Assembly (NCBI RefSeq): GCF_003254545.1
Contig: NZ_QJRH01000072.1
Location: forward strand, 310,001 to 374,000
DNA length: 64,000 nt
Source: Flavobacterium tistrianum
GTDB taxonomy: Bacteria; Bacteroidota; Bacteroidia; Flavobacteriales; Flavobacteriaceae
Direction of reading: 5' to 3'
Below the pieces are notes generated by a model. The model was not told the DNA's origin and ran no database searches. It worked only from the letters and a program-made list of their open reading frames with translations. Within the stretch, counting starts at the first letter, position 1. Each line of letters starts with the position of its first letter. Below, one piece after another: positions 53,137 through 60,804 of this stretch. A program made the position numbers and the translations under genes.

Positions 53137-54069
53137 ATGGGAGAATGGTCTAAGAGTGTTGGAGAAGAGGGGGAAAAAATCGTAGAATATTTATTTGAGA
53201 ATATTTTAGGATATAAAACTTTGAGAAAGAAAAATAGTATTTCGTGCAATAATGGAGAAAAGCATAAAATGGGAGATGGCCCAAAAACAAGTCATGGAAT
53301 TGACGGTTTGATTACAGTACATTCTCCTTTGCAGGATAAGGTCTTAGATGTTGGAATTATCTCTGTTAAGTTTACCGCTAATGAATATCCTAAGGCGCCT
53401 AAAGGAGACTTTAAAAAACATTTTAAAGATTTAGTTTATACACTAGAATGTTATGAAAATTCTAAGCTCAATTCTGAGATTAATAGAAGTTTTTCGAATG
53501 TTACTAAAACAGATATTACAGGGATTTTAGTTTGGGCATCAAATGAGAGTGATTTAGATTTTGATGTAATATCTAAAGTGTCAAATATGACTGTAAGTTC
53601 TGATTATCATTTTAATAGAATAATTGTTTTAGATAATGCTAGAATAACATTTTTTGTAAATTTAATTGAAAATGTAAAAAATAAATTCAAGCAGGGGATA
53701 GTTTCTTTTGTGTATCATAATTCCGGATTGAATTCATTGAGTTTAGAGTCAAATAGTTACGGTGAATTTTTACCAATTCAATATTTGTTTTCAGATATTA
53801 TTCCCTTAAGAGTTGAGATCGATAATAAGGTAACCTTCATCATTGGTGTTCGGGACAATTTTAAGTATGAAGATTTATTAAGAATTTTTTCTTTTGTTAA
53901 AAGTTTCGATCATCTAGATTCGTCAAGCAATGTGATTATTACATTTCCTGATTACAATGAAACTAAAAATTCATCAGATGTAGAAAAGGCTCTTTCGTTT
54001 TTTGGAAATGACAGTTTTAAATCAAATCTAACAGTTACAAAACACACACTAGACTTTAAAAATCGATAG
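53137..54069 (+). CDS. gapS4a: GAPS4-type PD-(D/E)xK nuclease, candidate anti-phage protein
   Basis: The 310-residue protein has a restriction-like nuclease core at its N terminus: GEEGEKIVEYLF (9-20) with a conserved Glu, HGIDGLI with Asp-56, and GIISVKFT with Lys-78, i.e. the acidic-Asp-(x)K order of PD-(D/E)xK enzymes. The rest (FNRIIVLDNARITFFVNLIE, EFLPIQYLFSDIIPLRVE) is not a known domain to me. Together with the next gene it matches the GapS4a/GapS4b pair of the GAPS4 anti-phage system as I recall it. The base composition is clearly AT-richer than the flanks. Confidence 0.65.
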   Translation: MGEWSKSVGEEGEKIVEYLFENILGYKTLRKKNSISCNNGEKHKMGDGPKTSHGIDGLITVHSPLQDKVLDVGIISVKFTANEYPKAPKGDFKKHFKDLVYTLECYENSKLNSEINRSFSNVTKTDITGILVWASNESDLDFDVISKVSNMTVSSDYHFNRIIVLDNARITFFVNLIENVKNKFKQGIVSFVYHNSGLNSLSLESNSYGEFLPIQYLFSDIIPLRVEIDNKVTFIIGVRDNFKYEDLLRIFSFVKSFDHLDSSSNVIITFPDYNETKNSSDVEKALSFFGNDSFKSNLTVTKHTLDFKNR

Positions 54070-54070
54070 T

Positions 54071-55195
54071 ATGAAAGATAAGATATTACCATATGGAGAT
54101 AGGTTAAGACAGTTACTTGTTAAGTCAAATATAACAAGTTCAAATTTGAATTTATTTTTAAGGGATAAGGGGGTTTTTTTGGGAGGGAATGAAAAAGATA
54201 ATTCAGTTCCGTTACTTATTAAAACACTTATAACACCAAATGAATTTGTTGAGCTATATGAAACTCAAAAAAAGAAAGAAGATAATGTAAAGATAAATTC
54301 TGCTGTTTTAAAATGTAGTAAGGATTTTAGTTTGCCAAATATTATTAGAGGGGGTTTTGATCTCAATGAATTGGTTGAAAATTCAAGCGATTACAAGCAA
54401 AATTTCACAATTAAAGGAAGTCCTACATTTTATTTTGAAGATGAGGTTGGCGTTCTGGATTATGAAATTGAAAGAGTCAATTTATTAGATGATTGGACAA
54501 ATAATCTTACTACACATAAAGGAACGGTATATGTTAGTAAACGTGAAGACGGAGCTATTGAGTTAAAAGTTGAGCAGAATTCTACATCTAAGGAAACTAA
54601 ATTTATCAATGATCTAATTAATAAAGAAATAAAAAAGGCATTTGTAAAGGAAGATATAATCTCTTCTAAATCGGATTATATTAGGATAAGGTTTAATGAT
54701 TTTTCAAATCCTGATAGAATCCAATTTCTGTATTCTTTTACCAAAAAAATGTGTGTTTATTTGGATTTTGTTTCTGTTTCAGATATCGATATTTATTTAG
54801 ACGAAGAGGAAAAAACTCCGGAAGATTTAAAGAAGTTTTTAGATGAATTAGAATCGTTAAAATTAAATGGAAAAAAACTGCAGAATCATCCTTTAGTAAC
54901 AGATCATAAATACCATAAAAAAGTAATTTTCGCGTCTTTATCTTTAAAGTATAAATTTAACATTGATGGTGTCAAGGGTGAATGTGTAATAAAAATTTAT
55001 TTTCCAGAATATATATCAAAAAAAGATGAAACATCAGAAGTTCAATATGTAATTAACTTTACAATTAATAAGGATTGTAAAGGTATTGCATCGGAAAACG
55101 AATTAAGAAAGAAAGTTATAAGTTATATTGATTCCCATAAATTAAGATCTTATAATTTATTCAAGAAAAAAGAAGCTGAAATAGAACCTGTTTAG
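54071..55195 (+). CDS. gapS4b: GapS4b-like partner protein
   Basis: The 374-residue protein begins ILPYGDRLRQLLVKSNITSS and FLRDKGVFLGGNEKDN, which resemble the N-terminal domain described for GapS4b. The rest is rich in Lys, Asp and Glu and contains no catalytic motif that I recognise. It starts 1 bp after the nuclease stop, so the two are co-transcribed and probably form one toxin/partner or defence complex. A bidirectional terminator follows. The identity is from memory, not from alignment. Confidence 0.6.
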   Translation: MKDKILPYGDRLRQLLVKSNITSSNLNLFLRDKGVFLGGNEKDNSVPLLIKTLITPNEFVELYETQKKKEDNVKINSAVLKCSKDFSLPNIIRGGFDLNELVENSSDYKQNFTIKGSPTFYFEDEVGVLDYEIERVNLLDDWTNNLTTHKGTVYVSKREDGAIELKVEQNSTSKETKFINDLINKEIKKAFVKEDIISSKSDYIRIRFNDFSNPDRIQFLYSFTKKMCVYLDFVSVSDIDIYLDEEEKTPEDLKKFLDELESLKLNGKKLQNHPLVTDHKYHKKVIFASLSLKYKFNIDGVKGECVIKIYFPEYISKKDETSEVQYVINFTINKDCKGIASENELRKKVISYIDSHKLRSYNLFKKKEAEIEPV

Positions 55196-55218
55196 TTTTT
55201 TTGAACAAAACAAAACAT

Positions 55219-55250
55219 AAAAAGAGGCGCATTGATTGCGCCTCTTTTTA
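55219..55250. terminator. Bidirectional terminator
   Basis: AAAAAGAGGCGCA (55219-55231) and TGCGCCTCTTTTT (55237-55249) pair perfectly between convergent genes (gapS4b-like and XRE). Confidence 0.9.
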
Positions 55251-55274
55251 TTATATATTTTCAAAACTAGAAAT

Positions 55275-55670
55275 TTATTTCCCCTTCATCAACCTCTCCA
55301 AATACTCCACTTTATCTTTTTCAGCCTGAACCAAACGCTCATAAAGTTCCACAACTTTATCAAGTGGATTGAAGTTGCAATTATGGTTTACAGTTGGTCC
55401 ACTATGAATAACAGAACCTTCATGATTATTTTGAATGTTGTTTAATACAACTTCATCGCTATAATTCTTAATAGCATCAGCTGAAACTCCTAAAGCTTCT
55501 GCAATAGAATTTAGTCTTTCGTCGTCAACATTTTCGCTTCCTTCAAGAGTGGAAACATATTGCTGGCTTACGCCTATAGCAATCGCAAGTGCTTCTTGTT
55601 TCATTCCTCTAAGCTCTCTAATTCGGCTTATGTTTCTCCCGATATGTTTTGGTTTGGTTGCTGTGCTCAT
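55275..55670 (-). CDS. XRE-family DNA-binding protein
   Basis: The 131-residue protein has a helix-turn-helix of the Cro/CI type near residues 14-70 (NISRIRELRGMKQEALAIAIGVSQQYVSTLEGSENV by its core words) and a C-terminal coiled-coil-like region (VVELYERLVQAEKDKVEYLERL) for dimerisation. It is convergent to the GAPS4-like pair and may control it, but this is positional only. TATCTTTG on the minus strand (55682-55675) suggests a nearly leaderless mRNA. Confidence 0.88.
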   Translation of the reverse strand: MSTATKPKHIGRNISRIRELRGMKQEALAIAIGVSQQYVSTLEGSENVDDERLNSIAEALGVSADAIKNYSDEVVLNNIQNNHEGSVIHSGPTVNHNCNFNPLDKVVELYERLVQAEKDKVEYLERLMKGK

Positions 55671-55847
55671 ACATCAAAGATATTAAAAATCCTTAAAAAT
55701 TAGGAATGCTGTAAAATACAATCTTTTTGCTTGTGAGATAAAATTATGATCTATTTTGTTAGAATGTATTCTATCGTTTATTTAGCTGAAACAAAAATAC
55801 AATTTTTCGTACAATAATTATTTGTAATTAAAACATAAATAAACGCC

Positions 55848-56126
55848 ATGAAAACAGAAAACGAAAGCAATTCCAATCAAAAGAAAATAATAGAATCGGT
55901 AGCTAGATTGGTATCAGATCTTTGTTTTGACGGAGAATATAAAAACCATCCAGAATACTTAAACGAGATTTTTGAGCATCTTCTAGAAACAGAATCTGGA
56001 GACAGCCGTTCCTTGCGAATTAAAATGCTAAGCTGCATTCGAACCAGTAAAATGTTGGCAAAAGCACTAGAGCCATTTTCAGACGAAGAAGTGCAAAAAG
56101 CCTGCGTTAAAATGATCAATGCGTAA
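55848..56126 (+). CDS. Small protein of unknown function
   Basis: A 92-residue protein, probably helical and cytoplasmic, with two Cys and no membrane segment (SVARLVSDLCFDGEYKNHPEY and LRIKMLSCIRTSKMLAKALEPFSDEEVQKAC by core words). I do not recognise a family. A start ATG follows AACGCC with no clear ribosome-binding site. Confidence 0.55.
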   Translation: MKTENESNSNQKKIIESVARLVSDLCFDGEYKNHPEYLNEIFEHLLETESGDSRSLRIKMLSCIRTSKMLAKALEPFSDEEVQKACVKMINA

Positions 56127-56246
56127 AAAGAAGTACTTTATCGGCTTTCTAAGTAATTCATGGTAAGAATAAAAGCTAACTAAAAGAAAATCAGTATCTT
56201 TAGTGTGAATTTTTTAATAGGAGAATTAATTTTATTCAAAAAAATC

Positions 56247-56927
56247 ATGAAAAAGTATGAAGCAATTTTATGTACACTTGCGTTCGTATTTTCTCTCGGC
56301 TGTTTTGCTCAGAGCACAAACAGTGCCTCTGCTTCTCCAGCACCAGGAAAAACGACATTATTGACGGATAGTCTCCCTACAGATGATATGGTGATACAAT
56401 CGTATTATGTAGAAGAAAGAATAAATAAACTTTTTGGAGGTAGAATTATTACTTACCAAGTTTCAAAACTGGACATGGTCGATACTTACGATCTTGGCCC
56501 TAATAATACTAGAACAGTAATTCCGAATTACGTAAAAAGAAAACCAAAAGTTGCTCCAAATACAATAGAAACAAAAACGCTTGTTGCGAGTGCGAATACT
56601 TCTGTAGCGCCTGTTAAGGTAGAAGTTACAGCTCCTGCGCCTTCAACTGAAAAATACGTAACTGTAAATATGGTGGATACTTACGAAAAAGTGCTTGATA
56701 AAGGGTATAAATCTATCGAGATGCTTAAAAAAGTAGCTGATCGTTTTTATTTTGAAGGCAATCTAACCGCAGCAGCGGGCTATTACACCCAATTATTTGA
56801 CCAAGCCAAAGATTTGGATGTTATTTACTATTATAGATATGCTCAGTCCCTAAAAGCAATAAATGAAGATGAGAAAGCAAATGCTTTAATGAAAAGGTTT
56901 AAAAGCGAAACTTTGACTATGAAATAG
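56247..56927 (+). CDS. Exported protein with a C-terminal TPR-like helix pair
   Basis: Starting at MKKYEAILCTLAFVFSLGCFAQ, the 226-residue protein has a signal peptide, a Pro/Ala/Thr-rich linker with a repeated (P/A)NTxxV pattern (about 85-130), and helices KKVADRFYFEGNLTAAAGYYTQL and DVIYYYRYAQSLKAINEDEKANALMKRF (quoted by core) that fit a tetratricopeptide pair. This resembles the N-terminal part of OmpA/PorE-like proteins but no OmpA domain is attached. The function is unknown. Confidence 0.65.
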   Translation: MKKYEAILCTLAFVFSLGCFAQSTNSASASPAPGKTTLLTDSLPTDDMVIQSYYVEERINKLFGGRIITYQVSKLDMVDTYDLGPNNTRTVIPNYVKRKPKVAPNTIETKTLVASANTSVAPVKVEVTAPAPSTEKYVTVNMVDTYEKVLDKGYKSIEMLKKVADRFYFEGNLTAAAGYYTQLFDQAKDLDVIYYYRYAQSLKAINEDEKANALMKRFKSETLTMK

Positions 56928-57264
56928 GGTTTTTCTTTGTGTGTTTTTTTAACCGCAAAGGGTGCTAAGGTTTACGCAATCCCGATAGCTATCGGGAGCA
57001 AAGTTTATTTTGAGATAAATCTAAAGATTAAGTTCGCAAAGCTTTGTGTTTATAAAGCTCTGTGAGCTTTTTTGTTTTACCTACAGTTTGTCATCCTGAA
57101 CGAAGGATCACACTCGTATATCGACAAAGATTGGCAACCTTTGCGATCTCTTTTATAGATTCCTATTAAGCCTCAGATAAAAAAACTCTTCGCGTCCTCT
57201 GCGTAAAACCTTTGCTCCCGATAGCTATCGGGAGAACCAACCCCGAAAGCTTTCGGGGCTCTGA
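56928..57264. repeat. Mosaic repeat region with CCCGATAGCTATCGGG palindromes
   Basis: No gene is seen. The palindrome TCCCGATAGCTATCGGGA is at 56980-56997 and an extended copy CTCCCGATAGCTATCGGGAG at 57215-57234. Between them are GTCATCCTGAACGAAGG near 57090, and GCAAAGG/TTTACGC words near 56955-56977 facing CTGCGTAAAACCTTTGC near 57199-57215. These are nested in the same sense as the GCCAC elements. The last part (57234-57274) is a tRNA-Asn-derived repeat, described separately. Confidence 0.7.
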
Positions 57265-57274
57265 TTAACAGTCA
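57234..57274 (-). pseudogene. tRNA-Asn fragment with an inserted palindrome, copy A
   Basis: The 41 bases starting GAACCAA, then CCCCGAAAGCTTTCGGGG, then CTCTGATTAACAGTCA, are identical to 57610-57650. GAACCAA and CTCTGATTAACAGTCAG are the plus-strand sequence of the tRNA-Asn T-loop and anticodon regions at 57703-57776; the palindrome replaces the bases between them. The last codons of the GIY-YIG gene lie in this fragment. Confidence 0.75.
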
Positions 57275-57555
57275 GATTTATATCTTATAAGAAGTTTGTC
57301 TATTATTTCGGGATACTTGATTAAGTTTTCAATATAAGTTTTGCTCTTCATTTTTTTGATATGCTTTTCTATTGAAAGTGCTTGAGATTTATTTTCGCAT
57401 TCTATTTTAAGATATAATTCCCAATCATCAGCATTTGCAGTGAATTTGTTAGATTCAGCATTTTTATGAAATTCCATCCTATTGTCAAAATTAGAAGTAT
57501 ATCCTGTGTAAAATCGGTTTAATTTGACAGAATAGAGAATATAAACAAAATGCAT
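57265..57555 (-). CDS. GIY-YIG endonuclease-like protein
   Basis: Starting at MHFVYILYSVKLNRFYTGYTS, the 96-residue protein has the GIY-YIG signature in the form VYILYS...YTGYT and KKMKSKTYIENLIKYPEIIDKLL at the end. A Glu-rich centre (LKIECENKSQALSIEKHIKKMK) has the Glu expected in the UvrC/YhbQ-like subfamily. A longer in-frame reading starting in the tRNA fragment at 57726 is rejected, because it crosses copy B of the repeat. Its C-terminal codons come from copy A, so the gene is framed by tRNA-Asn pieces. Confidence 0.82.
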   Translation of the reverse strand: MHFVYILYSVKLNRFYTGYTSNFDNRMEFHKNAESNKFTANADDWELYLKIECENKSQALSIEKHIKKMKSKTYIENLIKYPEIIDKLLIRYKSDC

Positions 57556-57591
57556 TATTAAGGCAGATAAAATTATTTGATTGTTTTTTAA

Positions 57592-57650
57592 GCGACTCCT
57601 CTTGTACTCGAACCAACCCCGAAAGCTTTCGGGGCTCTGATTAACAGTCA
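57592..57650 (-). pseudogene. tRNA-Asn fragment with an inserted palindrome, copy B
   Basis: From ACTCCTCTTGTACTCGAACC the sequence follows the tRNA-Asn gene (GCTCCCCCTCTTGGGCTCGAACC) with a few differences, then has CCCCGAAAGCTTTCGGGG in place of the variable loop, then CTCTGATTAACAGTCA. It is a degenerate 3' half of tRNA-Asn. Bases 57610-57650 are identical to copy A 376 bp away. Confidence 0.75.
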
Positions 57651-57659
57651 ATATGATGC

Positions 57660-57696
57660 AAAAAAAAATACCACTTACAATTTGTAAGTGGTATTT
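57660..57696 (-). terminator. Terminator of the tRNA-Asn genes
   Basis: AAATACCACTTACAA (57666-57680) and TTGTAAGTGGTATTT (57682-57696) pair; the innermost bases form the loop. On the minus strand it runs into eight Ts just after the tRNA. Confidence 0.85.
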
Positions 57697-57702
57697 AATA
57701 AG

Positions 57703-57776
57703 CTCCCCCTCTTGGGCTCGAACCAAGGACCCTCTGATTAACAGTCAGATGCTCTAACCAACTGAGCTAAGGAGGA
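57703..57776 (-). tRNA. tRNA-Asn (GTT)
   Basis: On the minus strand TCCTCCT pairs with AGGGGGA (one T.G), the D arm has GCTCAGTTGGTTAGAGC, the anticodon loop CTGTTAA has GTT, and the T arm has GGTTCGAGCC. Length is 74; no CCA is encoded. It is identical to the next copy over the whole gene as far as I can see. Confidence 0.95.
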
Positions 57777-57814
57777 ATCACCTTAAAGGTAAATATGTTT
57801 GCTAAAAAAAGTTG

Positions 57815-57888
57815 CTCCCCCTCTTGGGCTCGAACCAAGGACCCTCTGATTAACAGTCAGATGCTCTAACCAACTGAGCTAAGGAGGA
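57815..57888 (-). tRNA. tRNA-Asn (GTT), second copy
   Basis: The same sequence as the copy at 57703-57776, 38 bp upstream in transcription order, so the two are transcribed together from the promoter at 57913-57941. Confidence 0.95.
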
Positions 57889-57912
57889 AAGTGTTGCTCT
57901 TTTTAGCGAGTG

Positions 57913-57941
57913 CAAATATAAAACTATTTTTAGTTTCTCAA
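57913..57941 (-). promoter_or_regulatory. Promoter of the tRNA-Asn genes
   Basis: On the minus strand TTG (57941-57939), 18 bp, TATATTTG (57920-57913), about 25 bp before the tRNA 5' end. Confidence 0.72.
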
Positions 57942-57971
57942 AAACATTTTCACTCTTTTTTTGACTTTTTT

Positions 57972-59315
57972 TTACTTGCCTACAATGGCTTTGTAAATGT
58001 CGTTACCATTAGCAAATAGTAGTAGTGAAATAAGTAAAACAAAACCAACCATTTGCGCATTCTCTAGGAATTTATCGCTCGGTTTTTTGCCGCTAATTAT
58101 TTCGTACAATAAAAACATTACGTGACCACCATCAAGAGCTGGAATTGGCAATAAATTCATGACTCCAAGCATAATTGACAATAAAGCTGTGATTGACCAG
58201 AAAACTTCCCAGCTCCAAGAACTAGGGAAAATGTTGTAAATAGCCGCAAAACCGCCCACTTGCTTGTAAGCTTTAGTTTCTGGATTAAAAATCATTTTCA
58301 ATTGTTTTCCGTAACCTACTAACTGATCTTTTCCTTTTTGAAGACCAACCGGAATAGATTCGAAGAAACCATATTCTTTAGTGCTTATTTTATAGTATCC
58401 TAATTTCTCTAATGATTTCATGTCTAATCCACCAGCAAAAACGCCTAACGTTCCTTCTTTAGAAACTTTAACCATAAGAGTTGTTTCTTTCAAATCGCGT
58501 AAAACAACCGCTGGAATATCTTTTCCTTTATTAGCAGCTAAGATTGCTTTTGCCTCGTCAAAATATTTAACTTTTTGTCCGTTAAGAGAAAGAATCAAAT
58601 CTTTTGCTTTTAAATTTTGGTTAGGAGAATCATCACCAACTTTTCCAATAGCAAAAGGTCTACGAATATCGATAAGCATTCCTTTTTCTGTTTTAGAAAG
58701 CTGATCGACAAAATCAGTTGGCATTGTAATCGTTTGTTGTTGTCCGTTTCTTTCAATCAAAACATGTTTTGCCATGATTACATTCATGTTCATATCGCTG
58801 TCAAAATTTTCTACCGCTTTTCCATCAATAGAAATAATTTTATCACCAGTTTTAAAACCAGCCTTAAGCATAGCAGGATTTTCAATAGCAACACCATCTT
58901 TTAAGTCAGCATTTGCAATATAAGTATCTCCGTAAGCAAACGCCATTCCGATATAGATAATAAAAGCCAATATGAAATTTACAGTAACACCGCCAAGCAT
59001 AATAATTAAACGCTGCCAAGCCGGTTTAGTACGAAATTCCCATGGCTGCGGATCTTGAGCCATTTGCTCTTTGTCCATACTTTCATCAATCATTCCAGAA
59101 ATTTTCACATAACCACCAAGTGGTAGCCATCCGATACCGTATTCTGTTTCTCCGATTTTCTTTTTGAAAAGTGAATATTTAACATCAAAAAATAAATAAA
59201 ATTTTTCGACTCTAGTTTTAAACAATTTAGCAGGGATAAAATGCCCTAATTCATGAAGAATAATAAGTAAAGATAAACTCAATAGAAATTGAGAGAGTTT
59301 GATAACTATATCCAT
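57972..59315 (-). CDS. rseP: Site-2 zinc metalloprotease RseP
   Basis: The 447-residue protein has HELGH at residues 21-25 within a first membrane segment, YGIGWLPLGGYVKISGM, two PDZ-like domains in the middle (about 120-300; IISIDGKAVENFD and DLILSLNGQKV are their recognisable parts), and NLLPIPALDGGH near the end. It cuts membrane-anchored anti-sigma factors inside the membrane. The ECF sigma pair at 33991-34966 is a possible but unproven target. Confidence 0.93.
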   Translation of the reverse strand: MDIVIKLSQFLLSLSLLIILHELGHFIPAKLFKTRVEKFYLFFDVKYSLFKKKIGETEYGIGWLPLGGYVKISGMIDESMDKEQMAQDPQPWEFRTKPAWQRLIIMLGGVTVNFILAFIIYIGMAFAYGDTYIANADLKDGVAIENPAMLKAGFKTGDKIISIDGKAVENFDSDMNMNVIMAKHVLIERNGQQQTITMPTDFVDQLSKTEKGMLIDIRRPFAIGKVGDDSPNQNLKAKDLILSLNGQKVKYFDEAKAILAANKGKDIPAVVLRDLKETTLMVKVSKEGTLGVFAGGLDMKSLEKLGYYKISTKEYGFFESIPVGLQKGKDQLVGYGKQLKMIFNPETKAYKQVGGFAAIYNIFPSSWSWEVFWSITALLSIMLGVMNLLPIPALDGGHVMFLLYEIISGKKPSDKFLENAQMVGFVLLISLLLFANGNDIYKAIVGK

Positions 59316-59515
59316 TTTTTGTTTTTAATTCGTATTTAACGCACAAAAGTAGCGTTTTCTATTTTAATATAAGTGTGCAAGATAGTGTTTAAGATTTTAA
59401 ATGTTTGTTAATTAATAAACATTTCGATTTATCGTTTTAACAAGATACTGTAACTTTACTTTTCCAACACTGCCATACTCAATTGGTAGTATAAAATCAT
59501 TAAAAGTTACAGTAT

Positions 59516-60586
59516 ATGGCAACGAAATTATTTTCTCCTCTTACTATAAAAAACATCACTTTTAAAAATAGAATTGCAATTTCGCCAATGTGCCAGTATT
59601 CTGCAATTGACGGATTTGCAAACGATTGGCATCTTGTTCATTTAGGAAGCCGAGCCAGCGGAGGAGCTGGACTTATTATTCAGGAAGCAACAGCAGTTTC
59701 TCCAGAAGCTAGAATTTCTCCAGCCGATTTAGGAATCTGGAAAGATGAACATATCGAAAAGCTTAAGCAAATTAATGCTTTTATAGTTTCTCAAAATTCC
59801 ATTCCTGGAATCCAGTTAGCACATGCGGGAAGAAAAGCAAGCGTTTCGGCTCCGTGGCTTGGAAATAAGAAATTAGATTTCGCTCAAGGCGGATGGCAGA
59901 CTGTTGCGCCAAGTGCGATTCCGTATCATGAAAATGAACCATTTCTTCCAGAGGCTTTAGATAAAAACGGAATTAAAAAAGTAATCTCCGATTTTAAAAC
60001 AGCAACAAAAAGAGTGGTAGAAGCAGGATATCAGGTTGTAGAAATCCATGTGGCTCATGGTTATTTGCTGCACCAATTTTTATCTCCTTTAACAAATGTA
60101 AGAACAGACAAATATGGAGGAAGTTTTGAAAATAGAATTCGTTTTACATTAGAAGTTGTAGAAGCAGTTCAATCAGAATGGCCTTCGGATTTGCCTTTGT
60201 TTGTTAGAATTTCGGCAACCGATTGGGCAGAAAACGGATGGAATCCAGAAGAATCTGTGCAGCTTTCTAAAATATTAAAAGAAAAAGGAGTAGATTTAAT
60301 AGATGTTTCGTCAGGCGGATTGGTTTCGCATCAAAAAATAACATTAGGTCCAGGTTATCAGGTTCCTTTTGCAGAAAAAGTAAAACAAGAAGCTAACATT
60401 GCAACAGGTGCTGTAGGATTGATTACTGATGCGCATCAAGCCGAAGAAATTCTAAATATGGATCAAGCCGATTTAATTTTATTTGCTAGAGAATCATTGA
60501 GAAACCCGAACTTGCCTTTAGATTTCGCCGCAACATTAAACGACGATATTCAATGGCCAAAACAATACGAGAGAGCTAAACTTTAA
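59516..60586 (+). CDS. Old yellow enzyme family NADPH dehydrogenase (YqjM-like)
   Basis: The 356-residue flavoprotein has SPMCQYSA with Cys-26 and Tyr-28, exactly the positions that mark the YqjM subgroup. Further motifs are HLVHLGSRASGGAGLIIQEAT, HAGRKAS, the substrate His pair in HVAHGYLLHQFLSPLTN, and FVRISATDW. It reduces activated C=C bonds with FMN and NADPH. Its physiological substrate is unknown. Confidence 0.92.
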   Translation: MATKLFSPLTIKNITFKNRIAISPMCQYSAIDGFANDWHLVHLGSRASGGAGLIIQEATAVSPEARISPADLGIWKDEHIEKLKQINAFIVSQNSIPGIQLAHAGRKASVSAPWLGNKKLDFAQGGWQTVAPSAIPYHENEPFLPEALDKNGIKKVISDFKTATKRVVEAGYQVVEIHVAHGYLLHQFLSPLTNVRTDKYGGSFENRIRFTLEVVEAVQSEWPSDLPLFVRISATDWAENGWNPEESVQLSKILKEKGVDLIDVSSGGLVSHQKITLGPGYQVPFAEKVKQEANIATGAVGLITDAHQAEEILNMDQADLILFARESLRNPNLPLDFAATLNDDIQWPKQYERAKL

Positions 60587-60804
60587 ATATTTTTATTAGC
60601 CACAGATTACACAGATTAAAATGATTTTTTTAATTTTTTTTCGCCACGACCCGAGCGATAGCGAACAGGCGAAGCAATAGCACGAATTTGCACAAATCGT
60701 TGCGTCCAGAAACTTAAAATAATTCGTGTAGATTCGTGAAATTAGTGGCAAACAAAAAAATCCTTTTTAATCACATTAATCTGTGGCAAAAAAAACAAAA
60801 TAAG
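60587..60804. repeat. Nested inverted-repeat element, third full copy
   Basis: Between co-directional genes. The outer arms are GCCACAGATTACACAG with AAAATGATTTTTTT near 60599-60632, and AAAAAAATCCTTTTTAATC with ATTAATCTGTGGC near 60755-60788. The inner arms are CGCCACGACCCGAGCG near 60642 and AATTCGTGTAGATTCGTG with TTAGTGGC near 60720-60750. The order of arms is the same as at 4976-5198 and 9650-9856. Confidence 0.78.

Noticed and set aside
53137..55195. Restriction-modification system
   Set aside because: A nuclease-like core is present, but neither gene has methyltransferase motifs.
57556..57726. Long N-terminal extension of the GIY-YIG protein
   Set aside because: The extra residues are translated from tRNA-derived repeat and the tRNA-Asn terminator; the family starts at the Met at 57555.
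59470..59510. tRNA-like words (TGCCATACTCAATTGGTAGTA) before the old yellow enzyme gene
   Set aside because: No acceptor or anticodon stem can be built; only a short D-loop-like similarity.
60736..60804. Upstream start of the Gfo/Idh gene
   Set aside because: The extra codons are part of the nested GCCAC repeat element, not protein-like sequence.
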